A stretch of 64,000 nt of DNA from Heliocidaris erythrogramma (GCA_025617745.1 CM046853.1:34728625-34792624), one strand, 5' to 3'. Counted from the stretch's first letter, positions 13,847 through 27,680 are shown. Notes: a model not told the origin generated them from the sequence alone. A program made the numbers and translations.

Positions 13847-14018
13847 CTGTATACAGAGAAAGGGGGAGAAAACAGAAGTTTCATTTAAGGAACGGTTGAA
13901 TAGCTTCGTACAAAACGAACGGCGGGGAAACACAGATATAGAAATGAGGCGATGTGGGTGGTTGTGGAGCGGTGATAAAGTTAAATGTTGAAAATTTGTG
14001 TGGCGTTACTTTATTTCT

Positions 14019-14165
14019 GGGCCCGTTTCATAAAACTTGCTATCAGTAACAACTGGCACATTTCTATGACAAATTTGCTCTCAGCCAATCAGATGCAAGG
14101 ATTTCACTAGCTTATAACAGTTATTGGAACTTGTTTTTTATAACAAGTTTTATGAAACAGGGCCC
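14019..14165 (+). mobile_element. CCAAT-core hairpin element, copy 1
   Basis: 147 bp foldback starting GGGCCCGTTTCATAAAACTT and ending with its inverted match AAGTTTTATGAAACAGGGCCC. The loop side carries the core GCCAATCAGATGCAAGG followed by ATTTCA (14084-14106), shared by five other elements in this window. No target duplication was evident. Non-coding. Confidence 0.85.
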
Positions 14166-16298
14166 TGGTGTTGTTGTGACACGTTTCTGTGATTGAACAT
14201 GCCGCAAAACTGATGAATCTCCTCAGTTTGTGGTATCATGACTTTAAACAAATCACATCTCTATTGTCCACCGGAATACGTCAAATCAGATTAACCGGAA
14301 TTTCTTTTCAAGGCAAGACGTGCAGAACGAATCAAGATATAAATAGAACTTCCGATAACCTCTATTTCTGCTGATTTCGTTCTCGATCTAATAATCTTTT
14401 CTTATTTATGGCCTCCATCAAAATGTAGATGGTCTGTGTAAATCTATGGCATCTTTAATATGGTTATCATGATCACATTTTCAAAATGCATGAAGGTAAG
14501 TAAAAAAATTACATTCCTATGATCTTTTGCTTCATGTCTTTCTCTCTTCCTCCCTGCAATCTCGCCCTCGTCCCTCTCCCCTCTATGTCCTTATTTTTTG
14601 TTTTTAGTTTGTCTTTGTCTTTCCGCTCTCTCTCTTTCTTAAAGTTGAAATTAAAGTTAAAATTAAAGTTTTTCTTGATATTCAAGAAGAAAAAAAAGAC
14701 GTGGTTGAATTGTGCAAATATCAATCACAAAATGCATTTGAAGCACGGTAAAATTAAAAGCGGCTATCGTTTAGGGTGTAAAAGAAAATGTGTGCTATTC
14801 CTATATTTCTATTTTCGTTTAGCAAACACGTGTATGCAAACATGTTTGAAATCACGTTGAGAATTAATTCCTTGGAGAAATAATGCATTCGTAATATTTA
14901 TTTTCTCGTTCCATTTGCTGTCTGCAAGAATTTGTATCGTTCCTCCCACACAGGTCCCCAAAAGGTAGTACCTTTAAGCTAGCACAATACGAACACACCG
15001 TTTAAGAACACATTACCGTCAATCGAAGGACAACGGCCCATTTCTTCGAACTGTTTAAAGCAGATCCTTAGTCTTCTACTTTGTCACGTTATCAGTGATA
15101 CTTTTTATTCGCAAAGTACTGGTAAAGACGTGCAAAAGCAAAATCATTAGTGCAATTGCAACATGATTATTGTTAGTGACATCCAGACCGTTTCTATTAG
15201 CTTACGTGCCTGTTTGAAGAAATAATAGATTTGTATTTGATACCTTGAGCCAATCTAGTTTACCCAACGCCATCAGCTACTTAGCACTTATGTTTTCTCA
15301 GTGTTCTCTTCTTTCTTTTTTATTCTTCAATTAGCCATATTTAACTCAAACCAATGCTGGTGCAGGATTGTTGACAGGAAAGATTAGGTTTTCAAGCTAA
15401 AATCCACTGAAGATATGGTATATATTTCAGATATCATAATCATCCATCGGCCGAAACATTTGTTTCTCACTAGGGATTCACAGAAAATGGTTGCTTTCTA
15501 TCAAATAAAATGTGAATTTAAATGACAGCATTTTGTGCATGAGCATTTCTGAATATGTTGTACAATGAGTGAGTGGAGACATGATACTAAAAAAGGGTTC
15601 ATTTGATGTGCTCGTATGGATGTGGTTTAAAAAAAAAGAAGATGACGATTCCTGAATAGTTAGGTTTGCTGGCTCCCCCATAATCATACATATTGTCATA
15701 ATTTGAGCTGTATGGAAGGTCGACTATAAATCCCAGTGCGCTGGATTGTCCAGGGAAGAACTTTTTGACATTGATCAATGGCGGGGAAACCCCTAGCAAT
15801 CGGTTAAGAATATAATGTGTGTTGTTTGTGCGTGCGTGTGGGTGTCTAACACCCACACCAAATGAAAATAGGTAAATAAAGAAGAAACGAAAACAGAAAC
15901 AGGAACAAATAATACACAAAACAAAAATTAAAATTACGGGTCGAAAAGAGATTCAAGAAAAGAAGCGATAGAAAGGAACGCCAGCAATGAAGTATTGATA
16001 TTTGTAGTTTGTGGCTACTTTTATGTTTAAGAATAATTATTTGGAAAGCATCACTTTTTTTTTTTTATGTGTTATAATATTATGTTTCATTCATTTTACG
16101 ACAGAAGAACGGTAAAAATAATCGAAAAAGTGATTAGAGGAAGGTCGCAAGTACTTGAACATTGAGCAGGTTTATACTTGACGATTGATCCTTGGGTGCG
16201 CAATTTAGAACATTTCACTTCATAAGACTAAAACATTACTAAGCTGAATTTCTTTTAATATTTTCTGTTTTTGCAACATTTTACTCTTATGAAATGTT
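14166..16298. other. No gene recognised; small hairpin at 15836
   Basis: Pyrimidine-rich tract near 14530-14640 and an imperfect AAATTAAAGTT repeat near 14645-14670. A short perfect hairpin (GTGTGGGTGT, 3-base loop, ACACCCACAC) lies at 15836-15858. The minus-strand frame 15599-15919 spans it and shows no recognised domain. Confidence 0.45.
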
Positions 16299-17177
16299 TT
16301 GCGTCCCAGAAAACACGAAACCGAGATTTATCGATGTTTGATCATATCTTAATCGCAATTATGATTAATAAATGACACATATTTTTCAAGCTGGGATTGA
16401 TGCCACTCATTATGAAACATACTTCACGCATGAGTAAATAAAGACAATATGAAGCAGGGCTATCAAAAGTCGTTTGGCCAACGATATCTGAATTTCAAAT
16501 AGATAATCACATTTCTAGAAAGTTCATTTCCTTCCCTTCCATATGACACCTAAATCAGGAAAAATGAGCCAGGGGTGACAAAGCTCTGTTGGTGTAAATT
16601 GATGTTTGCATTTCCATGATTTATTAAAGGCTCCCAAATCGTCTCCATTCTGTTACCAGAAATACTCGTTGCTCTGTTGTTAACTGCATGGTTAAGTAGA
16701 AAACGTACCTATCACTATTAATCAGTTTTTGACATTTTGCACTGACCACTCCCTTTTGTTGACGATCAGCCATGCATGAAGACTTGTTTGTTTATTGCTA
16801 GGAAAGGTAGCCATTGCAAACGGACTAGTGTAATAAATCATGGAAATGCGAGCATCATTTTACACCAACAAAGCTTTGTCATCCCGGCTCACTTTTCCCG
16901 ATTGAGGTGTCATATGGAAGGGCAGAAAATGAACTTTCTAGAAATGTGATTATCTCTTTGAAATTCAGATATCGTTGGCCAAATGACTTGTTGGTAGCCC
17001 TGCTTCATATTGTCTGTATTCATTCATGCGTGAAGTATGTATCATATGAGTGGCATCAAATGAAAGTAGAGGATTCATGCTTTACAAATATGCGTCATTA
17101 ATTTATTAATCATAATTGTGATTAAGATATGATTAAACATCGATAAATATCGGTTTCGTTTTTTCTGGGACGCACTG
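16299..17177. mobile_element. Long-inverted-repeat mariner-like element
   Basis: Two arms, about 16301-16626 and 16831-17173, are reverse complements at roughly 85-90 percent by eye, around a 204 bp spacer. The outer ends read GCGTCCCAGAAAA and TTTTCTGGGACGCACTG, followed by TA on the right. A terminus of CAGTGCGTCCCAG next to TA is typical of Tc1/mariner elements. The left terminus is eroded. There is no transposase. The small frame 16907-17101 lies in the right arm and is not a gene. If transcribed, the arms would form a duplex of over 300 bp. Confidence 0.75.
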
Positions 17178-18890
17178 TATAATACTGATGAGGCTACCCT
17201 GGGTAAACGAGATTAGTAGTAGTATAGTAGTACTAGTAGTAGAATTATTATAGAAATGACGCACGCCGTATGTTATAATTAAGATTTGAGTGATTATGTT
17301 TGGGCAAGATGGGACACGGCAATTCTGGGCTGGATGGGACAGTATATATTTGTGTGTTGTTTTCCATCTCTTTCAGCCATGAAATCTCAGCATCTGTCTT
17401 GTATCATCCTGTCACAAGCATACCTGAACATTCACAAACTCACAATTTAAGAAATGAGCTACATTCATTTTAAGAAGCATATCCCCAAAATAGATAAGTG
17501 CGTATTTACTGAAAAACACTTTTTTTAAAGTACATGCAATACGTAATCAGTCTCCTGTAATCACCACAAGATGGGGTATATAATACATCCCAGATTTGGT
17601 TTCTTAAAATTAAAAAAAAAATTACTAAAAAAAGCATATTTTCTCATATTTTCCCCATAAGTGTTATTGCAAAATGACAGGGAAACACCATACACATGCA
17701 TAGTGTGATAATCTTATGTAAGGTCTTCAGCATAATGAATCGAAAAGCGTCTAAGGCTTTGATGTATTCTAATCATCAATAATCATAGAAAGAAGTATGA
17801 ATAAAGCAATACTGAGATCCCTGTTTTGCTGGGCCTGCGGCTATCGGGAAAGAAATTAATTTCCTCTAGGATAGTTGGCCTATTACTCTTCTTCACTTTT
17901 CTTTCCTATTCGTCATGATGAATATACAACAACGCAAACATCGCAAGCAGTTATACAAATCATAGGTCTATCAACCGGACGTGAATAGTGTACATTTCAT
18001 TTTTTCAGATTAAGTTTAAATAAATTTATTTCCAACTTTCCAATATAAGTATGCAAAGTAGTAAATGAAAGAAATGATGTACATGTGTTTTTAACCCAAA
18101 AATAAAGCAAACAAATTTACGTATACAATGTTCTTTCATTTATTTCCACCTGAAAATATCACTCAGAGCTTGTAAATTCATATACTGGCTTTGTAATATT
18201 TTATATCATATAATAACAGACACGTTATTTTTATGTTATATATTTTTTCTTTGATTTAGAGGTATAGCATTAAGATTAAACTAATCATGTATGAAAAACG
18301 TAAGATAATCTATATAAAATACAAAGTTGTGAATACAGATATTTTTACATACATAAGTTTGTTACCTTCTTTTTTGAATGATTTATGCTGTCTTCTGTTA
18401 CATGTTGTTTATTTCATAGATATTATTTATATTTCTTTTTTTTTCTTTGGAAAAAGAATATTTTATAGCTAAGGTTTTAATATTATTACAGTGTTACAAT
18501 TGAAGTAGGAATTTGGGTCAGAAAATGTTATTTTGAAATTCAGGTTTTTTGGGGTGATACATTACTGATACATCACAAATGTGACATAAGATAATTATGT
18601 ATCTTCGTCGTCATGGCGACAAACTAATTATGAATATGGACAGACTAGGATTCTAACGTTCAGCAAGTTTAGTTCCAATGATATACAGTTAATGATGTCT
18701 ATCGTCAAGGATCGCTAATTCTCAAATTTGACAATTCTTCTTTGAAACCTTGGTCATTACATTATCCGCTTTGAGAAAGTCACTGATAACAAAGGCAACA
18801 TAATTATTCCGATTATATTTAGATAGCTACGCGACTGTAAATTAGTGTGTTGCTCCTTGATAATTATGTCATTTCATGTTCACGCAAACT
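17178..18890. other. No gene recognised
   Basis: AT-rich sequence with an irregular GTA tract near 17213-17245 and a TTTTTTT-rich block near 18430-18450. No exon or repeat terminus could be supported. Confidence 0.5.
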
Positions 18891-18891
18891 C

Positions 18892-18956
18892 CACACACAC
18901 ACACGCGCGCGCGCGCGCTCACACCCACACACACAACACTTATATATATATATATA
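18892..18956. repeat. Compound (CA)n-(CG)n-(CA)n-(TA)n microsatellite
   Basis: CA repeats run directly into an alternating CG tract (about 18904-18918), then CA again, then (TA)n at about 18941-18956. Alternating purine-pyrimidine DNA of this type can adopt Z-DNA. The intact CG alternation is notable because CpG usually decays in animal DNA. A (TC)n tract follows at about 19040-19060. Confidence 0.9.
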
Positions 18957-19062
18957 CAGGCATCATGCTTAGCTTCCAACAGTTTGTTGATACAGTGAAA
19001 TTATTAATATGCATAGAAACGTATATTATGCGATATATTTTCTCTCTCTCTCTCTCTCTTTC

Positions 19063-21480
19063 TTATTGTCATACAATTAATTCACACATAGATGCATTTT
19101 GGGGTAATTGTTTTCCTATTTTTTTCCTCTCTCTCAACTATTAATCAAAATGTTCCTAATCTTCTTCATCTTGATCATTCCGTCATTTTTAAAAGGTTAT
19201 TCATAGTTTATTCACGATACTGAATTAGTAGTTAACACACTCTAATGCCCTTACTCAGCTATCGATTTTCTTATTCTGTATAATCTCCCAACGTCTGGAG
19301 AGGAGATTACAGGAGTTATTGGATATTCTGTGGTCTATCGCGGCTATCAGCGTTCAACAACCCTATCGCAAAAATAATAAAATGGGCATATACTGTATCT
19401 ATAACTCCATTGTTACATGGCGAATGCATTATGACAAGTGTAAACCATTGTTCGCAAAGACCGACAAATAAAATTAATCTAATTAACATCATGTAAAATC
19501 ATATAATGTTTATAGTTTACGTATAACTCATAATTATATTATGTCTTTCAAATCACGGCAAGGCAAATTATATTTTAATTGGAAATATATCTTACCGTCT
19601 GCACAATCAAAATCGGCTCAGAAATAGAGCCAGTGTGGTTTAGTAGAAGCTAATTTAGATCATATTAACTATTTTCGAAAGGTAATTTTGGAATGGAATG
19701 GAATGGAATCTACCTTAACCTTTAAGAAATTTTCGGATAAAAGGGGGCTGAAAGAAAGCTGTTTGTGTTCATAAAGTCACATTACTTTTGAAAGCCCTGT
19801 GATATTCCAATATTTTTCATTTACTTTTAATTGTGATGTCGTCATTAGTCTGGATATAATCTAAGCGAAAATTATCGGCATACAATTTGATCTCAATATC
19901 CATTTGTCATATTATGTAATGAATTTAAAATCCACAGTATGTATTTCTTTTAAAAAACACTTTATCACAACCTTCTATTTATCTTGCATCTTTTTTCCAC
20001 TAATGGATTTAAATTTCATGAATTAGTAGATAGCCTAAACCTCATCATTTTATTTTACTAATCAACTTTTCAATATATAGGAATTATTTACATGTGCATT
20101 TAACCTACTTTATTTTCATGTGCACTTTCTCACAGGACACATAATCCAGTCAGATGCGAAAGCAGAAAGTATATTTTTTCTCCAAAAAAATCATACAGCC
20201 TTTCTCAACTACATTTTTTTTTTCAGTTTTAGACACAGAGAAAACATTTATTAAAATGAATCCAAACTTCAGAATAAGCGAGAATAGTATCCACAAGAAA
20301 TGGCGCGAAAACCATTGCTTATCCTTGATTGATCGATAAAAACTAAGAAAGAGCCAACAACCTACAACCCGATAAGATTTCACCAATAAATTGAGATACA
20401 GCTCACTCCGTGCAACAAGAAAATTGATTTTTCTCCCGGTGTGGAACAGTTTTGCCTCGTTCCTACCGTAATAGAGCAGATAAAAGTCATCACATTGCCA
20501 CGTGCAACATGCTCTTCCTGCCGAAGATTGATTGAAAGTATCGGCCGAGTGAAAAAAGAGGAAGGGAAGCTGTTTCTCCTTACAGATCCACCAACCATTT
20601 GAAAACAGACCCGTTTGAAGCTTTTTTCTTTGAAAGAATTAGGCCGCCCTGGTGAACAAAAGCATGTCTTATGTCGCACGAAACACAGTGTTTGAAAATG
20701 CCCTCGCTCTACTTACTTTAATTGTCTGAAAGTTTGAAATAACATTTCTAAGGAATTGCAATAATATTGTAGCAATTTAGTACACTTATGACGGGATTTT
20801 CTCACAGGCTGTAACGCTTTTCACCGATGATTTATGGCATCTCAGACATAGACAACTGAAGGTTAACTCTTGATTCCGAAGTTCCTAAATTCTGAAAATC
20901 GATTATGTCTGCAAGTGATCTCTTCGGGTGAATGGTTTAACATATTCTAAGATTTCATTACCGTTATAGATATAGCAGGAATAGCTTGGCTGCCGCTAAG
21001 GGATATTTAATGCATTCATACTGATGCTGTGATGAATTTACTACCCGAATGATGACAAGTTCATTGAGGCGACCAGTACTCAGTAAATCCATTGGTAATT
21101 CGAATATTTTGAGGGATTCGTTGTATTAAATTAGAGATATCGAGCATCGACTTTCAACATGGCCTAGTCGGTGAATGTGATAAAATAGATTTATAGCAAG
21201 CGGGCCAGCAAAGTCACATTTTTAAATTTAAAGTGTACCAATACCCTGAAAAATAATTTTTGTACAGCTAGCACGTATAAAGTTAACCTAAAAACCCTTT
21301 ACCTGACCTATGGGTTAAGGAGTATGAAGAAAGTGATGGAAAACATGAAACCCCCTCGCGACAAAACTACGGTGTGAGTGGTTCGTAGAGAACTAGGGTG
21401 ACATATATACGCTTTCGAATCTTTCGAACTTTATCCCTTGAGTTTATTTTTAGGTTTTATTGTGCGTTTGTTTTGTATAT
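19063..21480. other. No gene recognised; short (GGAAT)n
   Basis: Contains a four-unit GGAAT repeat near 19689-19708. Frames at 20150-20386 and 20380-20679 (minus) have no family features. Nothing else seen. Confidence 0.45.
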
Positions 21481-21493
21481 AAATATATATGTA

Positions 21494-21537
<44 letters not shown>

Positions 21538-21564
21538 TACATATATATATATATGTACATACAT

Positions 21565-21607
<43 letters not shown>
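21481..21607. repeat. (AT)n array with embedded GTACATAC blocks
   Basis: Long AT dinucleotide runs interrupted by GTATGTACAT and its reverse complement (ATGTACATAC), so the tract is self-complementary at two scales and prone to cruciform extrusion. It creates artificial Tyr-Ile frames. Confidence 0.95.
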
Positions 21608-21609
<2 letters not shown>

Positions 21610-24600
21610 AAGAAAATCAGCAAGTTAATGGCTCTTAGATTTTAGTTAGTAGGTCTGATTTTAATGCATATCATGCTTTTGAAGAAAATGCCTTTATCGC
21701 AGTGTGGCTGTCAGGTAAGTTCACATCTTACCTTGATGACGTGTACAGAATATTGGCCACAGATATTTCAAACAGATATCAGAAATGAACGATTCAAATT
21801 ACAAGGAAAGAATAGGTCACTGCATTATGTCTAGACAACCTTGACATTGATTATTCTGGGGTTTATTCTCGTCAGCATTGACGAAGTGAGATTGAACGAT
21901 TCGATTCCTGGAAATGAAATATTTGGAGTTCTACGTTGAAGAAGGCAAACCTGGCAAATGTGACACACGCTCCTTTCTATCTTAATAGGAGTCGAATGAT
22001 GGTCTGAAAGTCTCGAGTTTCTTTATCTCTGAAAGTCTACACACAACCCATTAAACAAACGTCACTGATATACGTTTGTATACACCATGACTCTGTGAAG
22101 CTTTTTTTGTGGAGGGGTATCTTTCATTGTGTCTTCTGCTTGAAGGAAATCAAATCTACTTCTCACCGATAAAGAAGAATTTACAATGGTCCCACCACAT
22201 ATTACCAACGTTATCATTACGATCGACTGGAGGTGAAATCACAATGCATGAGAGATGGCAAATAGAGAAAATTGAATATTTAAGGAACGATGCTTAGCTT
22301 ACCGGCCTTATAATTTTATGCGATGCACTGCAATCGTTAAAAGCAATTTAATGTACGATTGGTAAAATCAAAATATTTCTATGGACATAAAGTTAACAAT
22401 CGTTATAGGTTGTTGATAGATTTGTGTTCGAGGACAATTTTGTATTTTCGGCATAATCATAGTAAGTTGCTGTGTTGATGAGAACACAATGTAATGTACA
22501 TGAATATAGCTGTTGTACATATTTGACGTTCAATGTCGCTTCTACGGCAGCAGAAAAATTTAGATGTGTAGACATGTAGTTTCTGTAGTTCGGCTAAGCA
22601 TGCTAAGCAAGAAGGCGCGACAAGATTTAATTCGATTTCTGTATGTACGGAATGTCAAATATACAATTAACATGTCGTTGGAACTTCCAGGTACGTCTAA
22701 TGCCCTTTACTACCGGCGCTAATCACTTCTGTAAATGCGAGTGACCCATACGTTAATAATCCAAGGCAGTATGTGCACTTTTTCTCTTTTTGCAATCATT
22801 TTTAGTAACTACACCATCGACTCATGCTAGTCAGTAGTTTATCCAAAATTGTCAGTATGGGAGAAAATACTCCAGATTTTTGACATCAGTAAACCACTTC
22901 CTTTCGGTAATGATGAAAATGGACATACCTTGTCATCTCAAGCGGAATACATGGGAATGGCCCGACATTATCCGTCGACCGTGCACATGATCAATCTTTT
23001 AGAGTAATTGAGGATAAAAACAGACGTGCCCCGATAAGGAAGATTGCTTGTGTGGACGAGGTATCTTGTGACTCGTAAACTTAACTCTTCCAATTCACCC
23101 TTTTCTGTCAGACCATCTCAATAGATCTGCTGACAGATGGTGGAACGGCCATGTTATATCTAAGCTTCCTTCCATTTATGACGTGAGGTCTATCTCCATT
23201 TGCAGATACCCTATTTGATATCCTTTCCAAAGCACCCTTTGGACATATATATTTCCATGAATGCTTCATTGAAGAGGAAAGCCTTTCTACGCCTTTCAGG
23301 CTGCAGCAAGAGCTTTACAACGAGCTATATACCCTTATTCAGCTAGATGCACATACTTCCCGTCTCTGACCTAAAATCTGTCCATCGACACTGTATGAAA
23401 TATGAATCAGATTCCGAATATAATTAAGCCGTATTTAATCATGGATGATAGATTTTCAAATGTTGAAAAGGTTTGAAGAGCAGTATCATCTTTGCTCATT
23501 GATGTTTTTTGGGGAAATTTACAATATCATATAGCATAATTATAGAGATATAGTGACATAAAAATATAATTCGTGTTTTATTATATTGATGCGATATTAT
23601 TGAGTGTAATGGTTATCATATGATACGTTTTTAAAGAAGTAAAAATGTTGTTTCAATTTAGCCCTCGGACTGTGATGCATATTTTCGAATGAACCAAACC
23701 ATCAACATTACTAGATGAGCTTCCCAAAATTGTGATAACAATGACATTTTAAACAAGGTGCTTTAAAAAAAAGGATCCAATATAATTCAATCAAAGGCTT
23801 CATAGAAATATTTCCCCCATCTTTTTATATAATGCAAACCTGCTTGATGAGCTGCCCTGTGAATGAGCAAATAATTCAATGCCGTCAAAGTCATCTTTGA
23901 AAAGTGCAATGGGTCTGTCATCTGGAAGGTCAACGGGGAGAGGAAAGCTTAATAATTATCCAACTTCTTACTTGCACCCGGCCTCTACTAGGAATAGAGT
24001 CCGCCGCGCAATTATTAGAAACGAACCGCTATGGAAAATGAAGATTTATTTTTGTGAAAGAAATTATTGTCTATTTGCCAACTGACATCCTTCCGTTTGC
24101 TTAGATGGTGGCAATATGACTTGGGATATTAGCTCCCGTAGGAAGCCTTTGTATTCTTTGACATTCAGCAATATTTGCAATGTCATATGATTTAGCTGTC
24201 AGTAATAAAAAGCGAAAGTGACTATATTCATATCATTTGTCATTTCCATCTGCACTGCAGGAAACTTGGTAACAGGAAACGATTCTAGCTGAATAAATCT
24301 TAGAGATGGAGAACCCTCTCGTATCAAATGGCGTATCTGAGCCTTTGCATAATATGTTATAAAATATACATTGCGCGCCAGAGGAAGTATTTGTCTTAGT
24401 TATCTCTAAATCAAAGGAACATAGGTTAAATAATAAGCCTGTATTACTTGTATTTTGTGGAACAGCAACACATATGCATTAGCCAGCATAATGCCACACC
24501 AATCCAAACCAGCGGATAATGTAACCGGTCGACTGATATTATGGCACCTGCGAGGAAATTACAAGTATAGGGTTTCCAAATGTACTCTCATCTTGAAATT

Positions 24601-24841
24601 GACCCGTCGATGTTTTTTGTATATATTTCTTCCCAATTCGTATAATCTTCACCTGTTTTTTTTATCTCCTATAACTCCGAAGTATTGACGGAATCATAAC
24701 GATCACAATGGGATGTCATCCTTAGGGAACAAAAGGCCTAGTTTTTGTTAAAATTCCAAGCCAGAGGGTCTTATATACGTACTTTCTACAATTCATACTA
24801 GGCGTCCCACAAAAGCTTCATTAGTCGTTAAGAAACTGCAG
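21608..24841. other. No gene recognised
   Basis: Unique-looking AT-rich sequence. Open frames such as 22109-22297 and 23879-24085 show no domain or convincing splice context. Confidence 0.5.
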
Positions 24842-24880
24842 GAAAGAGAGAGAGAGCGAGAGAGAGAGGGGGAGGGAGAA

Positions 24881-24913
<33 letters not shown>

Positions 24914-24914
24914 T
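24842..24914. repeat. (GA)n microsatellite
   Basis: Interrupted GA/GGGA purine tract. It accounts for the leucine/serine-rich minus-strand frame at 24821-25036. Confidence 0.95.
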
Positions 24915-27310
24915 AAGTAGCGCAGCCCAGAGGAGTCATTCGTTATCAATTTGAAGATCTCTGTGTTGACGGTGAACTTTTTTTTTTTTGCAATGTACAT
25001 TAAATACCGAAACCGATATTTTATCCATCGCTCCATTTGGACTATTTTTTTCTCTACAGAAACAGGTGAAAATGGGATTTAGTTTCAGAGCGTCTATGGT
25101 GATCTTTGCCTCAGGATTTGGGGTACATGAAAGCCCGTATTACCCTTAACAGATCCCCAGTGGAGGATAAGGCCCTTTTGGCTTTCGGTCCATTAAATAT
25201 TAAAGATCACTCTGCGGATGCCCTTTAACTTTTCCCGAAAAAAAATCATATTTCTGAGGACAATGCATGATAAATTCGCCATAAATATCCTCCATCGGAC
25301 GGATTATGATACCGGTTATACAAATCCGTATCGAATGGTATGTTATGAGGCTATTAACAATTATATTTCCTTTTAGTCCATTACCCTACGATCTGACTGG
25401 CTTTTGGTCATTTGTTATGATTCATGTGCTGGGATTATTGCAGTGCCAGGTGATCGAAAATTAACGAATCATTCACAATTCACCTGCCATCTGCAAATCT
25501 ATTGATTGTTCTCCATCAAATCGAGCATACATGTACATCTTTGGTAAATATCAAAAAGTAATATATCGGATTTGCTGATAGAAGCTTAATACCCACTATG
25601 CTTACCTGTTTTGTGGTTGCTGTTTTATCTTCATTGAAGTAAAAAGCGAAATGATCAATGAAAAACAGATCCCAAGCCTTGGAGAGAACTAAATTGCCTG
25701 ATCGTTTACTTACCCGTTTGTTTATATGCTCAATTTGACGCTCTTTCGGTCCCCACCTTTTGGTACCCACGGCCGGGGAATGGTTCTTAGAGGGTTGGAA
25801 GGCAATTTTTAAGGGCTGACGTACCGTCCATATTTCATAAATTCATTTCTAAACATTCAATTTCCGGAGGGAGTAATAAATCTGCCGATGGAACAGCGCA
25901 CTGCCGTACGTACGAAAAAGTGCCTTCTGTGATGCCCCAACCCATACCCTTTACCTGTGAAGGGGAGAAACCTCAATTGGTGTACTGCCAAAGAACAACG
26001 TGACGTGTATACTCCAAGGCCATATCCGCAAGTATGGCTTCAATATATACGGCGCAACAACACACGCGTTGTTCGTTCGCACCGCACACGTGCACATACT
26101 TCACGCACATAGTATGTAGCTTCATGGTTAATAGTGTGTATGTAAGGTTTCACGGTGGTCGCGGGGGGGTCTCATTGAGGCCGGTACATCATCCACGTGA
26201 AAACGGATAAAAAGGGTACATGGGGGGGTATAGTTCGGTAATGTGTTCCAAATTACGTAACATTTCTTTTACGGTTCCTTTTTGTCTAAAAAGAGTCTAT
26301 AATAATGATGTCGGCCTAATCCTGAAATATAGGATGTAAAATACCAAGTAAAATATAAAATCGCCGTTAATGGTATAAAAGTCAGAGATAGACGGGTTTC
26401 GCTGTTTAGGGTATCAAAATCTGCCCCAACTTCAATCTGCTTTTCAATTCAGCAAGTGATTTACGCGGATGATATACAGGTCTCAGTGAAACACCCGAGA
26501 ATAGAATTCAATTTCGAGAGAAACTTTCTAAAAAAATAGTTTCTGACTTTTTTCAATAGATCGGTCGATTGAAACAGGAAAATATTTTAATCCCATTATA
26601 TTTATCCCAAATCTCATTTACACATTATAGCCCACCGAGTCAAGCACAGGGGACGAGACGACTGCCTCAAATTCCCTATCGCAAAGTCGTTTGGCACAGC
26701 CATTCCATTTATTTCTAGTCTTGAACATTTAATATACATTTCGTTTGATTTTTTCCTTCATCACTAGAACTCAAGATTTTATGTTCAAAATCTCCCGAGC
26801 ATTGCCTCTTTCTATCTGGCTGTTGATGGCACCCATTACATTTAAACAAAATGACGTTAAAGAGTTTCATGCGATAAGGAATAATAAAAACAATGATTGA
26901 TGTAATCACAATATGCCTAACACACAAACACACACGCACGCACACCTCCCCCCCCCACACACACACCACATCCCCACAGTTAAAGTTAAGCGGTGGTATT
27001 TTTAAAGATATGTTATATTTTATTTAGTGTAAATATGTTCATTGTTATAACAAATCGAAATTAGGCCAGTAGGGCAAGCCATTGCTTAATGTGTGCGCAA
27101 AGTTGACTGCGTTTGCGTATAGTAAAGAGAGACATCTTCCTATAAGCACCAATAATAAGTGTTCATTCCACACAATTGTTGTGACAATTAACACACTACA
27201 GCAGTTGTAGATATCAGACGCCATTTTGAATACTGCGATGGGACAAAGCTTAAGCATACATCATCAATTTACACTTTGCTTTATTTTTGGAATTAAGTGG
27301 AAAACGAGCT
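24915..27310. other. No gene recognised; CA/C-rich tract at 26925-26968
   Basis: A CA-rich microsatellite with a 9-base C run lies at about 26925-26968. The rest shows no exon-like or repeat-terminus signal that I can support. Confidence 0.5.
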
Positions 27311-27459
27311 GGTCCCCGTTTCATAAAACTTGTTATCAATAACAAGTTACAATAATGGTTATAAGCTACTGAAATCCTTGAATTTGATTGGCTGAGAGCA
27401 AATTTGTCATGCAAATGGGGCAGTTGTTATTGATAACAACTTGTATGAAACAGGGCCCT
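27311..27459 (-). mobile_element. CCAAT-core hairpin element, copy 2
   Basis: Foldback of about 149 bp with arms CCCCGTTTCATAAAACTTGTT and an inverted match ending ATGAAACAGGGCCC. The shared core lies on the minus strand at 27370-27392. The stem carries TTATCAATAACAA, which is itself nearly palindromic. An extra 9 bp inverted match (GTGGAAAAC/GTTTTCCAC) lies outside the arms. Confidence 0.85.
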
Positions 27460-27487
27460 GTTTTCCACATTCTAAAATGAGTTGCGC

Positions 27488-27680
27488 AAAAGTTTACCCC
27501 ATATTGGGTAAGAAGGAAACATGCATGCTGGCTAGGTACAATGTTACACAGTGGTAGATAAAAAGCACTAAAAAGTGGGTAAAATTTACTAAATATTGGG
27601 CAAGACTTTACCCAAATAACATGTATGTTTCCTTTTAACCCAATATTTAGTCAGATTTTATCCAACACTTTTACAGTGCA
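27488..27680. mobile_element. Decayed foldback with ACTGTAAAAGTGTTGG-type end
   Basis: The left part (AAGTTTACCCCATATTGGGT, then GAAGGAAACATGCATG) is matched in reverse by CATGTATGTTTCC, AACCCAATATTTAG and a CCAACACTTTTACAGTG end. The two arms are diverged. It looks like an old short DNA element next to hairpin copy 2. Family unassigned. Confidence 0.5.

Noticed and set aside
15599-15919. 106-codon minus-strand frame with a Tyr/Ser/Asn-rich segment
   Set aside because: No recognised family and no clear acceptor/donor pair. It includes poly-Phe from A-rich DNA.
16907-17101. 64-codon plus-strand frame
   Set aside because: It lies wholly within the right arm of the mariner-like element and lacks transposase features.
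21398-21645. Tyr-Ile repeat frames
   Set aside because: Artefacts of the AT dinucleotide array.
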